Of a DNA stretch of 64,000 nt, positions 1 to 12,000 are shown one piece after another. The stretch is taken from contig MU619237.1 of NCBI GenBank assembly GCA_025201805.1, positions 131,613 through 195,612 of the forward strand. The letters run 5' to 3'. The notes under the pieces are model-generated. The model searched no databases and had not been told where the DNA came from. It saw nothing but the letters and a program-made list of their open reading frames with translations. Position 1 is the stretch's first letter, and each line of letters starts with the position of its first letter. This DNA comes from Parasitella parasitica (lineage: Eukaryota > Mucoromycota > Mucoromycetes > Mucorales > Mucoraceae). Position numbers and translations under genes: made by a program.

Positions 1-214
1 AAATGTGAGGCTACCACCTTTATTATTATAAACCGGTATCCACTAAAAAACTAAAAACATTGGTAACTACGCTAAATAAAAACCATTGAAAGCTATCAAA
101 ACAATTTTTTTTTGGATGTTGGCAATATAAAAATTTACTTTTATTTGTATTTTAAGCTCTATAATTCGATACGGGTGTTGTTTGCTGACAGATCAGTACG
201 GGAAATTCAAAGGC

Positions 215-225
215 TATATAAAAGG
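215..225 (+). promoter_or_regulatory. TATA box upstream of the Ies4-like gene
   Basis: A consensus TATATAAAAGG lies about 145 bp before the Ies4-like start codon. Nothing else in bases 1-368 looks like a gene. A short out-of-frame ORF (269-472) opens with ATGATGATCATGG between this box and the main ATG and overlaps the main start; it would act as an upstream ORF if transcription starts just after the TATA box. Whether this box is used is inferred. Confidence 0.5.
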
Positions 226-368
226 ATCAAATAAAAAAAAAACGCACTCCTGAGTTTGAACTCATGGTATGATGATCATGGATCGTTGTTTGGCAGTGTT
301 CCGCGCTCACGAACAAGGAAGCTTTTACTCGTCCAAGCTTTTAGCTTTATTATTAATTCTTTCGCATT

Positions 369-1460
369 ATGGCAACTTCAACACCATTAAAGATCAAATT
401 GAAATTATCAGGGCCAAAAATAGTTGCAACATCTCAACCCTCCTCGCCTGTTTCGAACAAAAGCGCAAATAAAAGAGATGATAGCGAGCCTTCTTCTTCA
501 ACAGAAAGTCCTCGTAAAAGAGCTAAACCAAATGCAAGCCGCACTCGTAAACCCAAGGTGGAAGGAACTCCTGTACCAGACACGTAAGTGAGATTAGATA
601 GGAACCACGAGACGCCGAAAAGCTAAGCTTGACAGATAGTCCTATCGCAATCGACGATGATCAAACAGAAGAAGGTAGGCAATTTCTTTTATTATATGTG
701 CAATAAGCTAGAGAGACTGAAAAAATATCAGCACCTAGCCAGCAAAGTAGACGTGGAGGAGGAGGTGGTGGTGGTGGTGGAGGAGGAGGAGGAGGAGGAG
801 GCAATAATAACAATGCTGGATCAGGTGCAGCAGGACAAAGTACCACTCTTATTTCTCGGAAAGATTTACTAAAACACAAGGATATCAAGGTCAGGAAATG
901 GAGCACTAAACCTCTTGTCTTTTACACTCTCAAGGGATTTCAGCTGCAAATACCAACGTGGCAATCAGGTAAGCTGGTAGTGGCGATGAGCGAAACGCAC
1001 TATTAAATGCACATTTGTAGAGGAAAAAATGGCCATCAACAACAACCCAACAGAGCCGATATCGGTTGCAGAGATTGATCAACTGTTCTCATCGACTGCG
1101 GGGGAGAAGGATTTCCGCCCATTTTTGTGCACTCAGCCAGGATGTTCCAAATCATTCACTACATTCGACCAGCTTCAAACACATGAGACCAACATGCACG
1201 GCGTAAAGAAGTTGGTTTGCAACATCGATGGATGTCACAAGAGCTTTGTCACCTCAGGTCAAATGACAAAACATCGCAAAATGGTTCATTACCGAGCTGC
1301 TAGGAAAGCAAAGATAGACGCAGCAGCAGCAGCAGCAGCAGCAGAAGCAACAGCAGCAGCACAAACTGCAGAAGGCAATGATGAAAAAGAGGATGATGCT
1401 GCTACACCTACCACTGTAAATATTGGTGATAATGACAGTGTAGATGTCGCAAATTTATAA
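369..1460 (+). CDS. INO80 complex Ies4-like protein fused to two C2H2 zinc fingers
   Basis: Likely nuclear chromatin-remodelling subunit. Four exons (369-583, 640-674, 732-968, 1021-1460) join in frame to give 308 aa. The N-terminus has the lysine-rich beta-like start of fungal Ies4 (LKIKLKLSGPK, residues 7-17), then a basic/Ser-Pro linker, a glycine run encoded by a GGN microsatellite near 756-801, and the Ies4 C-terminal signature RKW..KPL.....G..LQIPTW just before intron 3. Exon 4 adds two C-x4-C-x12-H-x4-H zinc fingers (FLCTQPGCSKSF... and LVCNIDGCHKSF...), then a polyalanine/acidic tail. In ascomycetes Ies4 has no zinc fingers and a separate C2H2 YY1-like protein (Iec1 in fission yeast) serves INO80, so this looks like a fusion. 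The Ies4 match is by motif only. Confidence 0.7.
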
Positions 1461-1783
1461 TTACCATCTAATAAAAATCGATCCCCGCCTACGTCTCTCT
1501 CTTTCACCCTCTCTTTGTCTGCTGAAATAAACGTTCAAGATCACACAGACCGTCAGACAAATAGAGCACATATAACAATACCTTTTTTCCCTTTCCCCTT
1601 TAAATTTTGGTAATAGAAAAAAAAAAAAGGTCTATTTGCTCTGCCTCAATTCCAAGATCTGCGATCAATATATACATTAGAGAGAAAGAGAGAGAGAGAC
1701 AGAAAAAAAAAAGAGGATTTGCTATTTTATCTTTATTTCACACATTTTTTTCCATCTAAAAATCGTACATAAACATATAAACT

Positions 1784-4700
1784 ATGGCAGGTAGACATCA
1801 AGGTAAAGATATGTAATTTTGTGCGCAGACAATTGTACTCATTTCTACGATACAAAAAACAACAGCACAATACGCGCGTTATAGTTCGTCGAACCCATCA
1901 TATCCAAACACTGGAGGAAATAATAGCAACTTGAATATCCCGTTTCCACCACCACCGCAAAGCAGCAATTCGCAATATAACCAACAGCAGCAGCAACAAG
2001 CTCAGTATGGCAATGCTTCGTCGATGGCTTCTCCTTATTCAGCTACTTCGTCGTCCTCGCCCGGCTATCACTCCCCAAATATTCCAAAATACAATCAAAA
2101 CACGCCTTTGAAAAAATACTCATTACAGCCGCCTCCTCGTATATTACCTCTCAGTAAATCAATGCCTTCGTTGGGCTTTCCCGGCATGTTTCCTCAGCGT
2201 CTAGGACAGGATGAGGATATTTTAACAGAGTCGAATGTACGCCATGGATTCGTCGATCGACCGGTAGTATCGGTACGTTATTGTTACAGTTGCTGACAGT
2301 GGAACATGACTCATTTTTGCATCAATAGAACGAGCACACTTGCGCTCATGACATTGTGTATGGAAAATTGCAAGACGATCAGCGATTGCTCAATGAGTTG
2401 GGAAGCTTTATGGTGGATGTTTTGCAGAGACAAGCCAGAGCCGGTTGTATTACTGGGTAATGCAGAGGATGCTGTTGGTCTGAACACCATGTCCCTTGAG
2501 ACTGACAATTTAAATGTAGGCCATCATCGTTTAAACCGCCTAATAGAACGACACTGATAGATTCTAAGCGAGAACAATGGATGCAAGAGTTGGCGGGAGG
2601 CGTGGTGCCGCTGAGAAAACTGGCACGTAACGTTCCTCATGGGTTTAAAGGTGAGAAGCTATTAGAGACATTGGCAGCAAAACAAGTTCCATTTTTAAGG
2701 GCAACCTGGTACATCAAGATTGTTGGTTTGTCGGAAATGGTAACTAGGATACGCAAGATCTCATACGTGTGGTTGTAACGAATTTTGTATTATTGCTATT
2801 AGAGTCAACGAAGTGCGAGTAATGCAGCTACTTCAATGGGACCTCAGCCAGTCCAGTGGACAGCTACTGTAACTGGCCATCTTAAAAAACAATTGAGCGA
2901 ATTGATGCCAGTGTCGAGTGCTTTAGCAAACGGTTCTAGCCCGCACCCTGCTGTTGCTGCTGGAACACCTGGACGAGGATACAAGAGCTACAACGGCCCT
3001 AACCATCACGACAATACGCCAAAGCCATGGGCATCACCAGAAAACAGAGCACGCTTTGAGCATCGATGGTCGTACAGCGTTAGGTTGGCACGCTGGCAAT
3101 ATTTTGAAGGGTTGCTGGATCAGCGCACATTCCTAAGGTGGACCTTGGACACTTTAGCAGCCAGTGGATCGTTTGAAATTATGTGGCTAGTCTTGACAGG
3201 AATTATTCAAGATTACGTGGACGAATACAAACGAAACAGAACACTGACAAAGCTTTTGATCGAGACGCTGATCAAATCGTATAGCGCTGTAAGATGCACA
3301 TCCCTGAGCGCAAAGAGAGAACTAGAGAGACCTAACCTTTGACATAGTTGACGCAATATATTCGCCTATCGCAGCCAGACTCAGCAGCATTGGGAGTGCA
3401 CCATGGCCTGCAAAAGGACATTGAGCATCTATTGCAGGCGCTGTTTCTGTCAACGCCTGATATGTTTGTTATACCAAAGTTATACCACCAATATCGCTAT
3501 TTGTTCAACGCAATTTTGGGCGATCAAAGCCGGCAAAAGCCGTCTAAAAGTCTGCCCGATGTATGTCGTGTGATGAAGGAGTACTGGGCAATGATCAAAG
3601 CTCGCAACGAAGTTTTTTGCGGAACTTTGGAGGAAAACGAAATGAAATCGGACCACCCTGCAGAAACTGACAGCAAAGCACAACCGAGTGAACCCATCCC
3701 TCCTGCCAGCTCACAGTCGAATATCTCTGAAGCAGTGTATGAGGAACGTGTTGTGCATGTCTTGGACAGCATTGGGCGAAATGTGGATAGCATAACAGGC
3801 TTATTGTTGGACGGCGGCACTTGGGTTGACATCAAGGGACACACAGCCAAGTCAGCGTCGAAATTGATTTTCGGTACGGCACGTCTTCAACCGCAAGCAC
3901 TGATCAAGCTGGTCAGTATCATGTGTCGATGGGCAACGAGTGAATCTCGCTACGGTGATTGGAAGGCGTATCTTGTTGCTTCCATTTTGCTGGCCTGGAG
4001 AGAACCGGACAACAAGCTGCTATTACAAGACGCACTGATCCGATTTTTAGACAATGAGGCCTGCCCCAAAGCAAGCGACGCAGCAGCATTAGACTCACAA
4101 ACACTAGGATCAATAGATCAAGGTAATTTCGCATAACTGCAAGATTCCACGCACTAATGTATCTTTTCAGATCACGTAGAAAAAACAAACACACCTGTCA
4201 TTTACTTGTTCGATGTGCTGATTCGGATGCAGTTGTTTTCATATCAAAAGTATTTGCTTAGACTTATTGCTCGTGGTGATTTAGAACCTAAGCGCCGCCA
4301 CGTGCGAAAAATTCAGCAGTGTCTGCACCATTTAGCTTCATTTCCGTTATTAAGCCCTGCACCGCCGTACCTAGTCAACCAAAGACGCGTTGCGCTCTAT
4401 GGCGCTCGCAGCGATAGCGACAGCCAAGAAGAACTAGAGTCTTTGGATAAGCTAAAGCACTTGGCGAGGCTCGCAGTTGCTGGATTCGACAATAATGACA
4501 CGGATTGTTTATTTGGTGCCGAAGCAAAGGAGATGACACAGCCGGTGCCTACTGATTCTATGCATTCCTACCAACTGGCTCTCGCAGAAAAAAACAGGAG
4601 CGAATTTGTCAAGCTTATCGAATCATCGACTCGATATTCCGTGTTGAATTTCACAAACTGGCTGCTAAATGAAGTGAAGCGGTTTGTGGTCAAAAGTATA

Positions 4701-7700
4701 CAGTAAGTGTGACACATGTGCTAGCCAGCATGAAATGGATCTTGACGTGAGTTTGCACTAGAATTGGAGAGGATAATTGGAGAGTCATGACATCGCCAGG
4801 ATCTTGCTTGTTGAACGCTAGACAGTTTGTTGCGGTCATCCGTATCATGGAATGTGCAAAAGATTATCTCACTATTACAGAAACTGCACTGTGGGCGTTG
4901 GAAAAATCGGATGACCCAGTGCTGTATCCCTACATTATCGATTGTCTTCGAAAGTATTCAAATTATTGGAAGTTGACCAATAGTGGAACTAGAGTCGCCA
5001 GCGCAGTATGGGCAAAGGTAATGGATAAGGGCTCCCTGCCGCACGGATAACTCTCAACTAACACGCGGTAATTGGTAGCATCTGCACTTGGCAAATCGTG
5101 GAAACAGAGAGCGATGCATCATGATGTACATGGTCCAGCTTATCCAAGAGGGAAGCCAAATGGATGACCTTGTTAGAGCCCAGCTGAAGCAGGATTTACA
5201 GGTTAAATCAAAGCTTAGAGGGCGTTATACCAACAGTGTATCTGTAAAAGATGAATTGATACAATTAGCCAAGGAGCCTGCCACCTCCTCTCTCCAAATG
5301 GTTTCAGAATCCCTGAGCGTGCCATCTCAAAATGCCACCGGCTGGCTCGGTGCCATCTTGGAAAGTGCAGGCCAAGTGCTTCGCATGGTTGCCAAGGAAA
5401 AACACATTGCTGAACTGGCCAGAGCGCACCAGACGCAATTGTCTCCGGCACTGTATGATTTCCATAGAATCGTGCGAGCATTTGCTAAAATACTCAAAGA
5501 TGTTTCCAACCACACCACATTGACGGGGCAAGCAGATGAGGCAGTGACCCATTGGCTCTGCAATAACGAGATTGTGGCTCTAGACATGAACGAGGAATGC
5601 TCATGGGTGCCCTTTTTTGTCGCTATCCTTGTCGCCTACAATGTCATTAGCCTCAGCAATGTTGTCAAGGAATTTGCCTTGCCTTGGTTTGAACAAGTTG
5701 GCCATGACGGCCAGCAGCACTACGGAGCAGAGGAAAGCAAACTGGTTATTTCATGTCAAAATCTGATTTGCCTTATCCGTTTATTGATCATCCAGAGCAG
5801 CAACCAGCCCAGAACAGAGGATGAATCCGCCCCTGTGCATTGGCAGCTGCGAATCGAAGACTTTTACCGACTCGAAGTGCAGCGGCAGTCGCAGCTGGCG
5901 AGCAGTCTGGACCGCATTGAACCCATGTTTGGATTGATGGAGCGGTTGGTGATGATTGCTACCAATCTCCCTCTCAGCTCCAGTCTTTTGCAGGATTTGG
6001 TAATGCTCCGTGCTGACCTTCTACAGATTACCTGGTTTCGACAGGCATGTCTTCGTGACCTGAATGGCGTTTATCAGCGTTTCGCAGCCAGAGAAGCTGA
6101 AGCAACAATGGAAAAGCGCATGAAGAAGAAGATGCTGAATATCGTGGACGAGCTGATAGGAGGCAACAACCTTGCTGGTGAAAGACAAGGTGCTATTGTG
6201 CAGGATACGACGCCCGATTTCGTAGACAAACTTCATAGAGTGTTTTTGAATGTTAGCCAGTGGAACGAAGCGCAGTGCCGTGTGCAGGTCAACCTTTTGC
6301 TGGACAATATCTCGTTGTCGGATGGCCATTCGCAAAACCCCAACAATCCACACATCTTGGGCGATGATGTATCCATGGACATGGCTCCAGCAGAATTGGT
6401 GTCTTCATCAAATAAGGATTTGCAGTCGTTTGTCTTGTTTTTCTACAGTGTTGTTCTAGCAGACGGCAAAGAAGCCTCAGATCCATTCGAAGCTCAGCGG
6501 CGATTCCAGTTTTTCAAAAACCTGATCCATGAATTACGGGAGCCTGTGCTTCTGGAGCTTTTGCATCATGGCGCACGACTGCTCGAAGGAGATGCGACAC
6601 AGAGTTTCCCTGACAATGTGCTGCTGATGCAACCCACAGACCCCGGAAGCCAATTTGATTCTCTAAAGTTCGCATATCGTAGCCAAGCATTTTTGAACAT
6701 CACTCAGCATATGCTGGCTGAAAATGTGTGGTCTAATGAAAAGAAGATCGAGCTTGTCAAGACTGTGTTTGGCCAGATTACTCGTTTCAAAAATGGCCTT
6801 TTTATCTACAGAGTAATGCAGGGCGCAAACGTGTGCTACGCTGATGCTGCTAATGCACTTCAATTGGTCAAGAATAACGTAGACATGGCGATTTCACTGC
6901 TTGTGACAGAGGGGCTTGCAGAGGCCACAAGCGAAGAGACTGCCAAGGATTTAAAACTGTCGATCCAAGATATCAGAAATAGGTAACGTATCTGTTGTGT
7001 GTCTATCTGTAGGCCGACCAAGATTACTGACAAAAATGCAACGTACAGTCTTTTGATCCGACTGCGACTCGTGGTGCCGTTTGCTTCGCTTATTTGGGAG
7101 CATCCCAAAGGAGACGAATGCGGCATCTTGGATTGGATCAGAGTTCTTGTCCCATTGTTAGGCGTAAGTAATCTTACAGAGACGTTCTAATTGGATGCTT
7201 TGTGTATTGACGTCTTTTATTGTGTAGAACCCCATTGTGCATGGTAATGGTAGTCAAGAACGATTTTTTGAATTTGTATTGGATTTTGTCTCATTGTTGA
7301 TTGATGGTAAAAAAGAAGGAAGATTGCTGCCCAAATCAAATATTAGCATCTAACATCTTCACACTGTTGTAGAGCTTCCAAAGGAGTTGAAGAAATCCAG
7401 CTTGACGTTGTTAGGGTCTATGCACAGTGAGTTGACATCTGTGCCAGCCATGTTCCATAGCCGTGTCAAACGCATCATGCCTTTCTTGACACACAACGTC
7501 TACTTGGCCAATACCAAATTAGCATCGTCCATGCTCGGACTACCCTCTACCAACGACCCTCAACAGCAGCAGCAGCATTTAGAATCATGCTTGGAGCAAA
7601 GCAAGCCATGGGAGTGGCTTGAGGACTATGTGAGTGAGCCCCCTCACGATAATGATGCACCCATTAGTTTGAGTCTGTTCAATGCGAGGAAATCCAAGCG

Positions 7701-7941
7701 AGTTGACAGCACTTATGTCCGCTGGTTTAAATTTGGCTTTGACGAGGGACCCTCAGCATCATCAAAGCGACGTCCCTTGAATGAGGACGCCAGTCATATT
7801 TCCATGATTGAGTTGGATAGAAAGAGGGATGAGACGGTGGATGAAAACGGCTTTATGTTCATTGTAGACGATGATGATAAAATGGACAATAGTAATTTCA
7901 AAAAGCGAAAAGTGGAGATGGAAGAAGGCGAACTGCCCTGA
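1784..7941 (+). CDS. MED12: Mediator complex subunit 12 (Srb8/MED12)
   Basis: Subunit of the CDK8 kinase module of Mediator, which represses or tunes RNA polymerase II transcription. A 19-nt first exon (1784-1802) is followed by exon 2 at 1866-2272, exon 3 at 2329-2457 and many more, with introns of about 50-65 nt. The N-terminus has the MED12 motif LQPPPRILPL..SMPSLGFPGMFPQR..QDEDILTESNVR..FVD. After intron 3 comes the Med12 domain (KPPNR.TL.D.KREQWM..LA, then VPLRKLARNVPHG and RATWYIKIVGLSEM near 2690-2740). The LCEWAV-like region follows (RWQYFEGLLDQRTFLRWTLDTL, near 3090-3150). The tail after about 7400 is acidic and basic with NLS-like KKRKVEMEEGELP at the end. It is convergent with the kinase gene, stop to stop 189 bp apart. 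Length, roughly 1,850 aa, fits the family. Confidence 0.92.
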
Positions 7942-8130
7942 TAATACATAACACCTTTATAAATATATACTACACATCGTAATATAAATGATATATACCT
8001 TCTTTTTTTTTTTATTGATGTTATTATATAGAAGTAAAAACTTTTGTTTATATGTATATATATATGTATTTATGTATGTTATACATACACACACATCGAA
8101 CAACACTGCTACTCTTTGATTATGTATTAA

Positions 8131-10566
8131 TTAATATGGACTTTGCAGATTATTGTTGTTGGAGTATATAATCAAGGGCAGATTATGTTGCAGATATTGC
8201 TGTTGTTGTGGGTATTGCTGTTGCTGTGAGTATTTCTGCGGATATTGCTGTGGATATTGCTGTGGATATTGCTGTTGTAGATATTGGTAGGAATATGTTT
8301 GGTTGGGCGGGCTAATGACTTGCTGCTGTAACGGTTGGTATATGTTATATGGCATAGTAGCGCTGCTGTAAGCGTAGTTGGAAGGCGCTGTTACTTGATG
8401 GGATGTTGCGTTCGACGTATTTTGGGCAGCATTTACCATAAGCTGGTGTCCATACTGTGTCATGTACGGATTTTGCGAGGTGTAATTTTGACTGTACACG
8501 TTTTTCGCATTGTTGTTTGCATTGACAATTTCAAGGATCGAGTCTTTCAGTGCGCTCAACTGCTGCTGTTTGTGCTGATCAGTCAAGAGAGATGTGGAGT
8601 CTGGTCGGGTCTGGTGTAAAAAGGCTACTTTTCTGTCGAGCGTATTCTCTTGATGTCGCTGCGTTGGAGAGGAAATGGAAGGGATGATCGTGATGGGCGA
8701 AGTGCTCTTTTGATGTTTTTTGAGAATCGACTTGAGAGGAGGAGAAGTTTTTGGTGCTTTCGTAGATGTCTGTTGAGGTGCTCCTGTTGCATTGGGGGAT
8801 GTTGGTCCTTTTTGCTGGAGATTTATCTGTGAGCTATTTGGCGTCAGAATATCCGGGCTGTCCTCTGTTGTGCGAGATGTGTTCAACGAAGATGATGATA
8901 CTGCAGCTTTTGCTAACGAGGCGCATATTATTTCAGAAGTGAGAGTTGCTGTACTCTTTGGCAATTCCTGTGTTACAGGTGGCCCAGTCGAAATGCTGTG
9001 GTTAAGGGAGGGTCGCACAGCTTTTTTACCCGTAGTAGATATAATAAATGGGTGTAGTAGTGCCATCTTGGGTGTAAATCGTCTATTTGGATCGAAAACC
9101 AAGATGTTCTTTAAGAAATCGTATAGGTTTTCTTTGTCTACTGTGTCTATGGAGCCCAGAGGCAATTAATATAATGGAATGGTCTAATGTACATTTGCTA
9201 TAGTTACCTTGATCTTTATTGTCTTCGTCGTACTCGTCATTTGATGCCAGCCCCATGATTCTTTCTCTAAGTGGAGTGCTGTTTACAGCCGAGTCATGAG
9301 GTGGCTGGACTAGTGTTTTAAGCTTTATTAGGCCATTTGGGCCTCTCCTTGATTCAAAAAATCTGCTGGACTTTTTCCCTTTTTTAAGCATGTCATTTGG
9401 CGGTGCGCATCTAGATCAAAGGGTAATTGACTTTAGTTTTATCTGCATACTTTGAGAAAAAAATGTGTGTGCAACTTACTTTAAGCAGTTTACCCACATA
9501 TGTACCAAAGTGGCTTCGTTCCCGCTTGGAAACAGCGGTTTTCCTGTATACAATTCGGCTACGAAACATCCAAAAGACCACATATCGATGGCGCAGGTAA
9601 TTCCTGCTTGTAGAATAACCTCAGGTGATCGATAAAATGCTGTTTGAATGCAGTAATTTTCTTTTTCGTTTTCCATTACTGCTGATCCATAATCGACTAG
9701 CTTGACATCATGAACATCATCAAATCTACGTAGAGCCAAACTTTAATCAAGCTGCATTAACCAAATTGAAATTATCCTCACTCACCTCTTTAGCAAAATA
9801 TTGTCAGGCTTCAGATCGGTATGAATGATTTTCATGTCTTTTAGTAAAGCTAATGTTTCCAAAATGTTGAATGATATTTTCTGAATGTCCTGGATGGCCA
9901 AATTTGGTTTTCCAATTCGTTGATTTAATACCTTGTCCAAGCTGATCGATAGCAACTCAAAAACAGCGCACAGATGTCCCTTGAATGTGAAACATCGCCG
10001 CAGTTGTAGGAATCTATCTTTCTCGTTAGGTCTACGTTGAAGCTTTTCAAAAGGTGTTAATTAACTCAATTTTTGGGTTTGTTTGCTACTAATAATTAAT
10101 TATCAATCTACCTGGCTTAGTATAGCAATCTCTTTTTCTCCCTGGCTAAGGTATGGGAATTGATTTTTGATGACTTTGATGGCGACAAGTTCTCCGGTTC
10201 TTATTGTTCTACACTTTACAACCTGTCCGAATGTTCCTTGACCCATGAGATCCAGTATTTCGTACCTTAATTTGGAATGTAATAGTTAGCCTCGTTGTAA
10301 AATCATCACAAGCCAATTCGCTCATACTTTTCGATGTCGCCTAGAATGTCTTTTACTCTAAGGATGTAGTCGTCTTGGATATTGTCAAAGCCATTGTTTT
10401 TTGACGGTTCTCGCGGATGTGTGAGGGTCCTTCTGGGTACATGTAACAAAGTTGATTTAAATGCTGGATTTATGGATTCAATAACTTGGTGATATTGTAA
10501 AGTTGCTCTTTTTAATACGCTGTAACAAGGCGCAAATCTAGATCGAGGAGTTGTTTGTTTGTTCAT
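8131..10566 (-). CDS. DYRK-family protein kinase (Yak1/Pom1-like), divergent
   Basis: Predicted Ser/Thr(/Tyr) kinase of the CMGC group. About seven exons on the minus strand; start at 10566. After about 85 basic residues the catalytic domain shows MGQGTFGQVVKC (P-loop), ELVAIKVIKN (ATP lysine), HTDLKPDNILL (catalytic loop), VKLVDYGSA (DFG position read as DYG), the activation segment NYCIQTAFYRSPEV and IDMWSFGCFVAELYTGKPLFPS. The segment around PPNDMLKKGKK..RFFE is typical of DYRKs. The C-terminus (8131-9000) is Ser/Thr-rich with Q/Y-rich repeats (PQQYPQQYPQ-type). The DYRK autophosphorylation tyrosine of the YIQSRFYR motif is a cysteine here, and HCDLKPEN is HTDLKPDN. Which DYRK subfamily it belongs to is not settled. 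Confidence 0.8.
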
Positions 10567-10950
10567 AGTACGGTATCGGACAAATCCTCTGCGTGTAACT
10601 GATAAACGACCACTACTAGCTGATTTTAGAAATACCGATTAATGACCATACTCAAGAGCTTTTATGTACAATTTTTTTTATTCAACCTGGTATTATCGAT
10701 TCATGGACAACCTCTAATGCATTGATGAATGAATCTGAATTGTGCATTTCAAATCAAAAGCTTTATTTGATAGATTGAACAATAGTAAAATTCAGGTACC
10801 GGATGGGAACAAAAAAGGAAAGAAGAAAAAGCGAAGAAAAGAGCATAGTTTATAACATGATTACATTTGTTATTTTATAGTATCCAAAAAAGGTACAGAG
10901 GAAATTATTTAGTGAATAATGAGAAAAAAAAAAAAGAAAAAAAAGGAAGA
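10567..10950. other. Spacer between the kinase 5' end and Sec17 3' end
   Basis: This 384-bp AT-rich stretch holds the kinase promoter and the Sec17 3' flank. A run of A with a few G (10921-10949) lies just after the Sec17 stop. No gene or structured RNA was recognised. Confidence 0.5.
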
Positions 10951-11808
10951 TTAACGCAAATCTTCAGAATCTATGCCCTTTTTAATCTTTAATAACATTG
11001 CAGTTTTCCACGGATCTAATCTTGTTAGTTTGTCGTAATCTGCAACCCGTTGAGTAAAGACATCGACATCTCCTTGATTTATACATTCAACTATGTCTTT
11101 TAATAACGCACACTCACGAGAGGATTCAAATGACATGTCCATGTTGCAATAATTTGCAAGTGCCTTCTCTGTTTTGACCACATCATTAGTGCACAAATGA
11201 CATAAACCAGCTCTGAACCAATATTCTTTCAAGGACCATTTCAATAGCGGGTCATCAATCGATGCTGTTGCAACCTGTTCGTATTTTTCCAAGGCAACAT
11301 CGTACATTTCCAAATTGGCTGCAATTTCAGCTACTTTGAGCAGGCACTTGTTAGAAAGACTACAATAAACCATATTAGACTTCACTTTGTACCACTATAT
11401 TTATAATGATAAATTACGCGGGCGAGTCGTCAGCGTTATAAAGTTCTGCTGCTTTTGCATATGCTTCATAAGCTTCCTTAGGGCGCTCAAGTTTAGTTTC
11501 GCACAATTCTGCAATGTCTTGATTGTGTCTCGCAGCTGCTCTAAAGTTACCTCCTTCTTGATCGAGCACAATAGCTTCTCTCAAAGCATTCACAGCAGCT
11601 AAAGCGTATAATAAGTATGCTTCATCTACCTCAGTACCGATACAATCTCGTTCATACCTGCAGGGTCGCTCTTCTTGTAGCTTTTAGCAGCATTATCGTA
11701 TGCTCTAGATCCTTCAAATTTAGCACAGTTACCACGTTGAAATAGCTTAGCTGCTTCGATAAATGCTTCACCAGCGTTTTCCCCTATTTTTTTTTTTTTT
11801 TTTTTTTT

Positions 11809-11848
<40 letters not shown>

Positions 11849-12000
11849 TTACATTGTTGAGCGAGCTTGAACATATTTCCGGCCTTTTCATAAAGCTCTG
11901 CTGCGTCTTCGTATTTGTTAGACGGGCCAAAAAAAGACCAAGAATTGAGCTTCTTTTGTGCTTGATCGATTAAGTCTCTGGCTTGTTTTTCAGATGACAT
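10951..12000 (-). CDS. SEC17: Alpha-SNAP (Sec17), SNARE disassembly adaptor
   Basis: Adaptor that recruits the NSF/Sec18 ATPase to SNARE bundles on cytosolic membrane faces. Four exons (11853-12000, 11658-11783, 11418-11598, 10951-11359) join to exactly 287 aa, close to the usual 290. Motifs in order: ARDLIDQAQKKL..WSFFG, YEDAAELYEKAGNMFKLAQQW, AGEAFIEAAKLF, the TPR-like ANALREAI/NFRAAARHNQDIAELCE helices, NKCLLKVAEIAA, and the C-terminal DPWKTAMLLKIKKGI with the terminal leucine-arginine DLR. Intron 1 (11784-11852) is almost entirely homopolymeric A on the coding strand. Intron 2 was placed at 11599-11657 because the alternative acceptor would insert residues absent from the family. Confidence 0.93.
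11784..11852 (-). repeat. Homopolymer A/T intron of SEC17
   Basis: On the coding strand this 69-nt intron is GTAATGT, then two long A runs separated by GGG, then TAG. The splice ends restore the frame (CAA CAA T|GG GAA), giving the family motif LAQQW. It has no room for a conventional branch site except within or near the GTAATGT start. Confidence 0.8.

Noticed and set aside
241-270. tRNA-like T-arm (GAGTTTGAACTC)
   Set aside because: No matching acceptor stem, D-arm or A box at the expected spacing on either strand.
11626-11657. A 32-nt intron in SEC17
   Set aside because: An earlier acceptor (ending GGTAG) keeps the frame, but it would insert about 11 residues absent from alpha-SNAPs; the 59-nt intron gives the family sequence and a 287-aa total.
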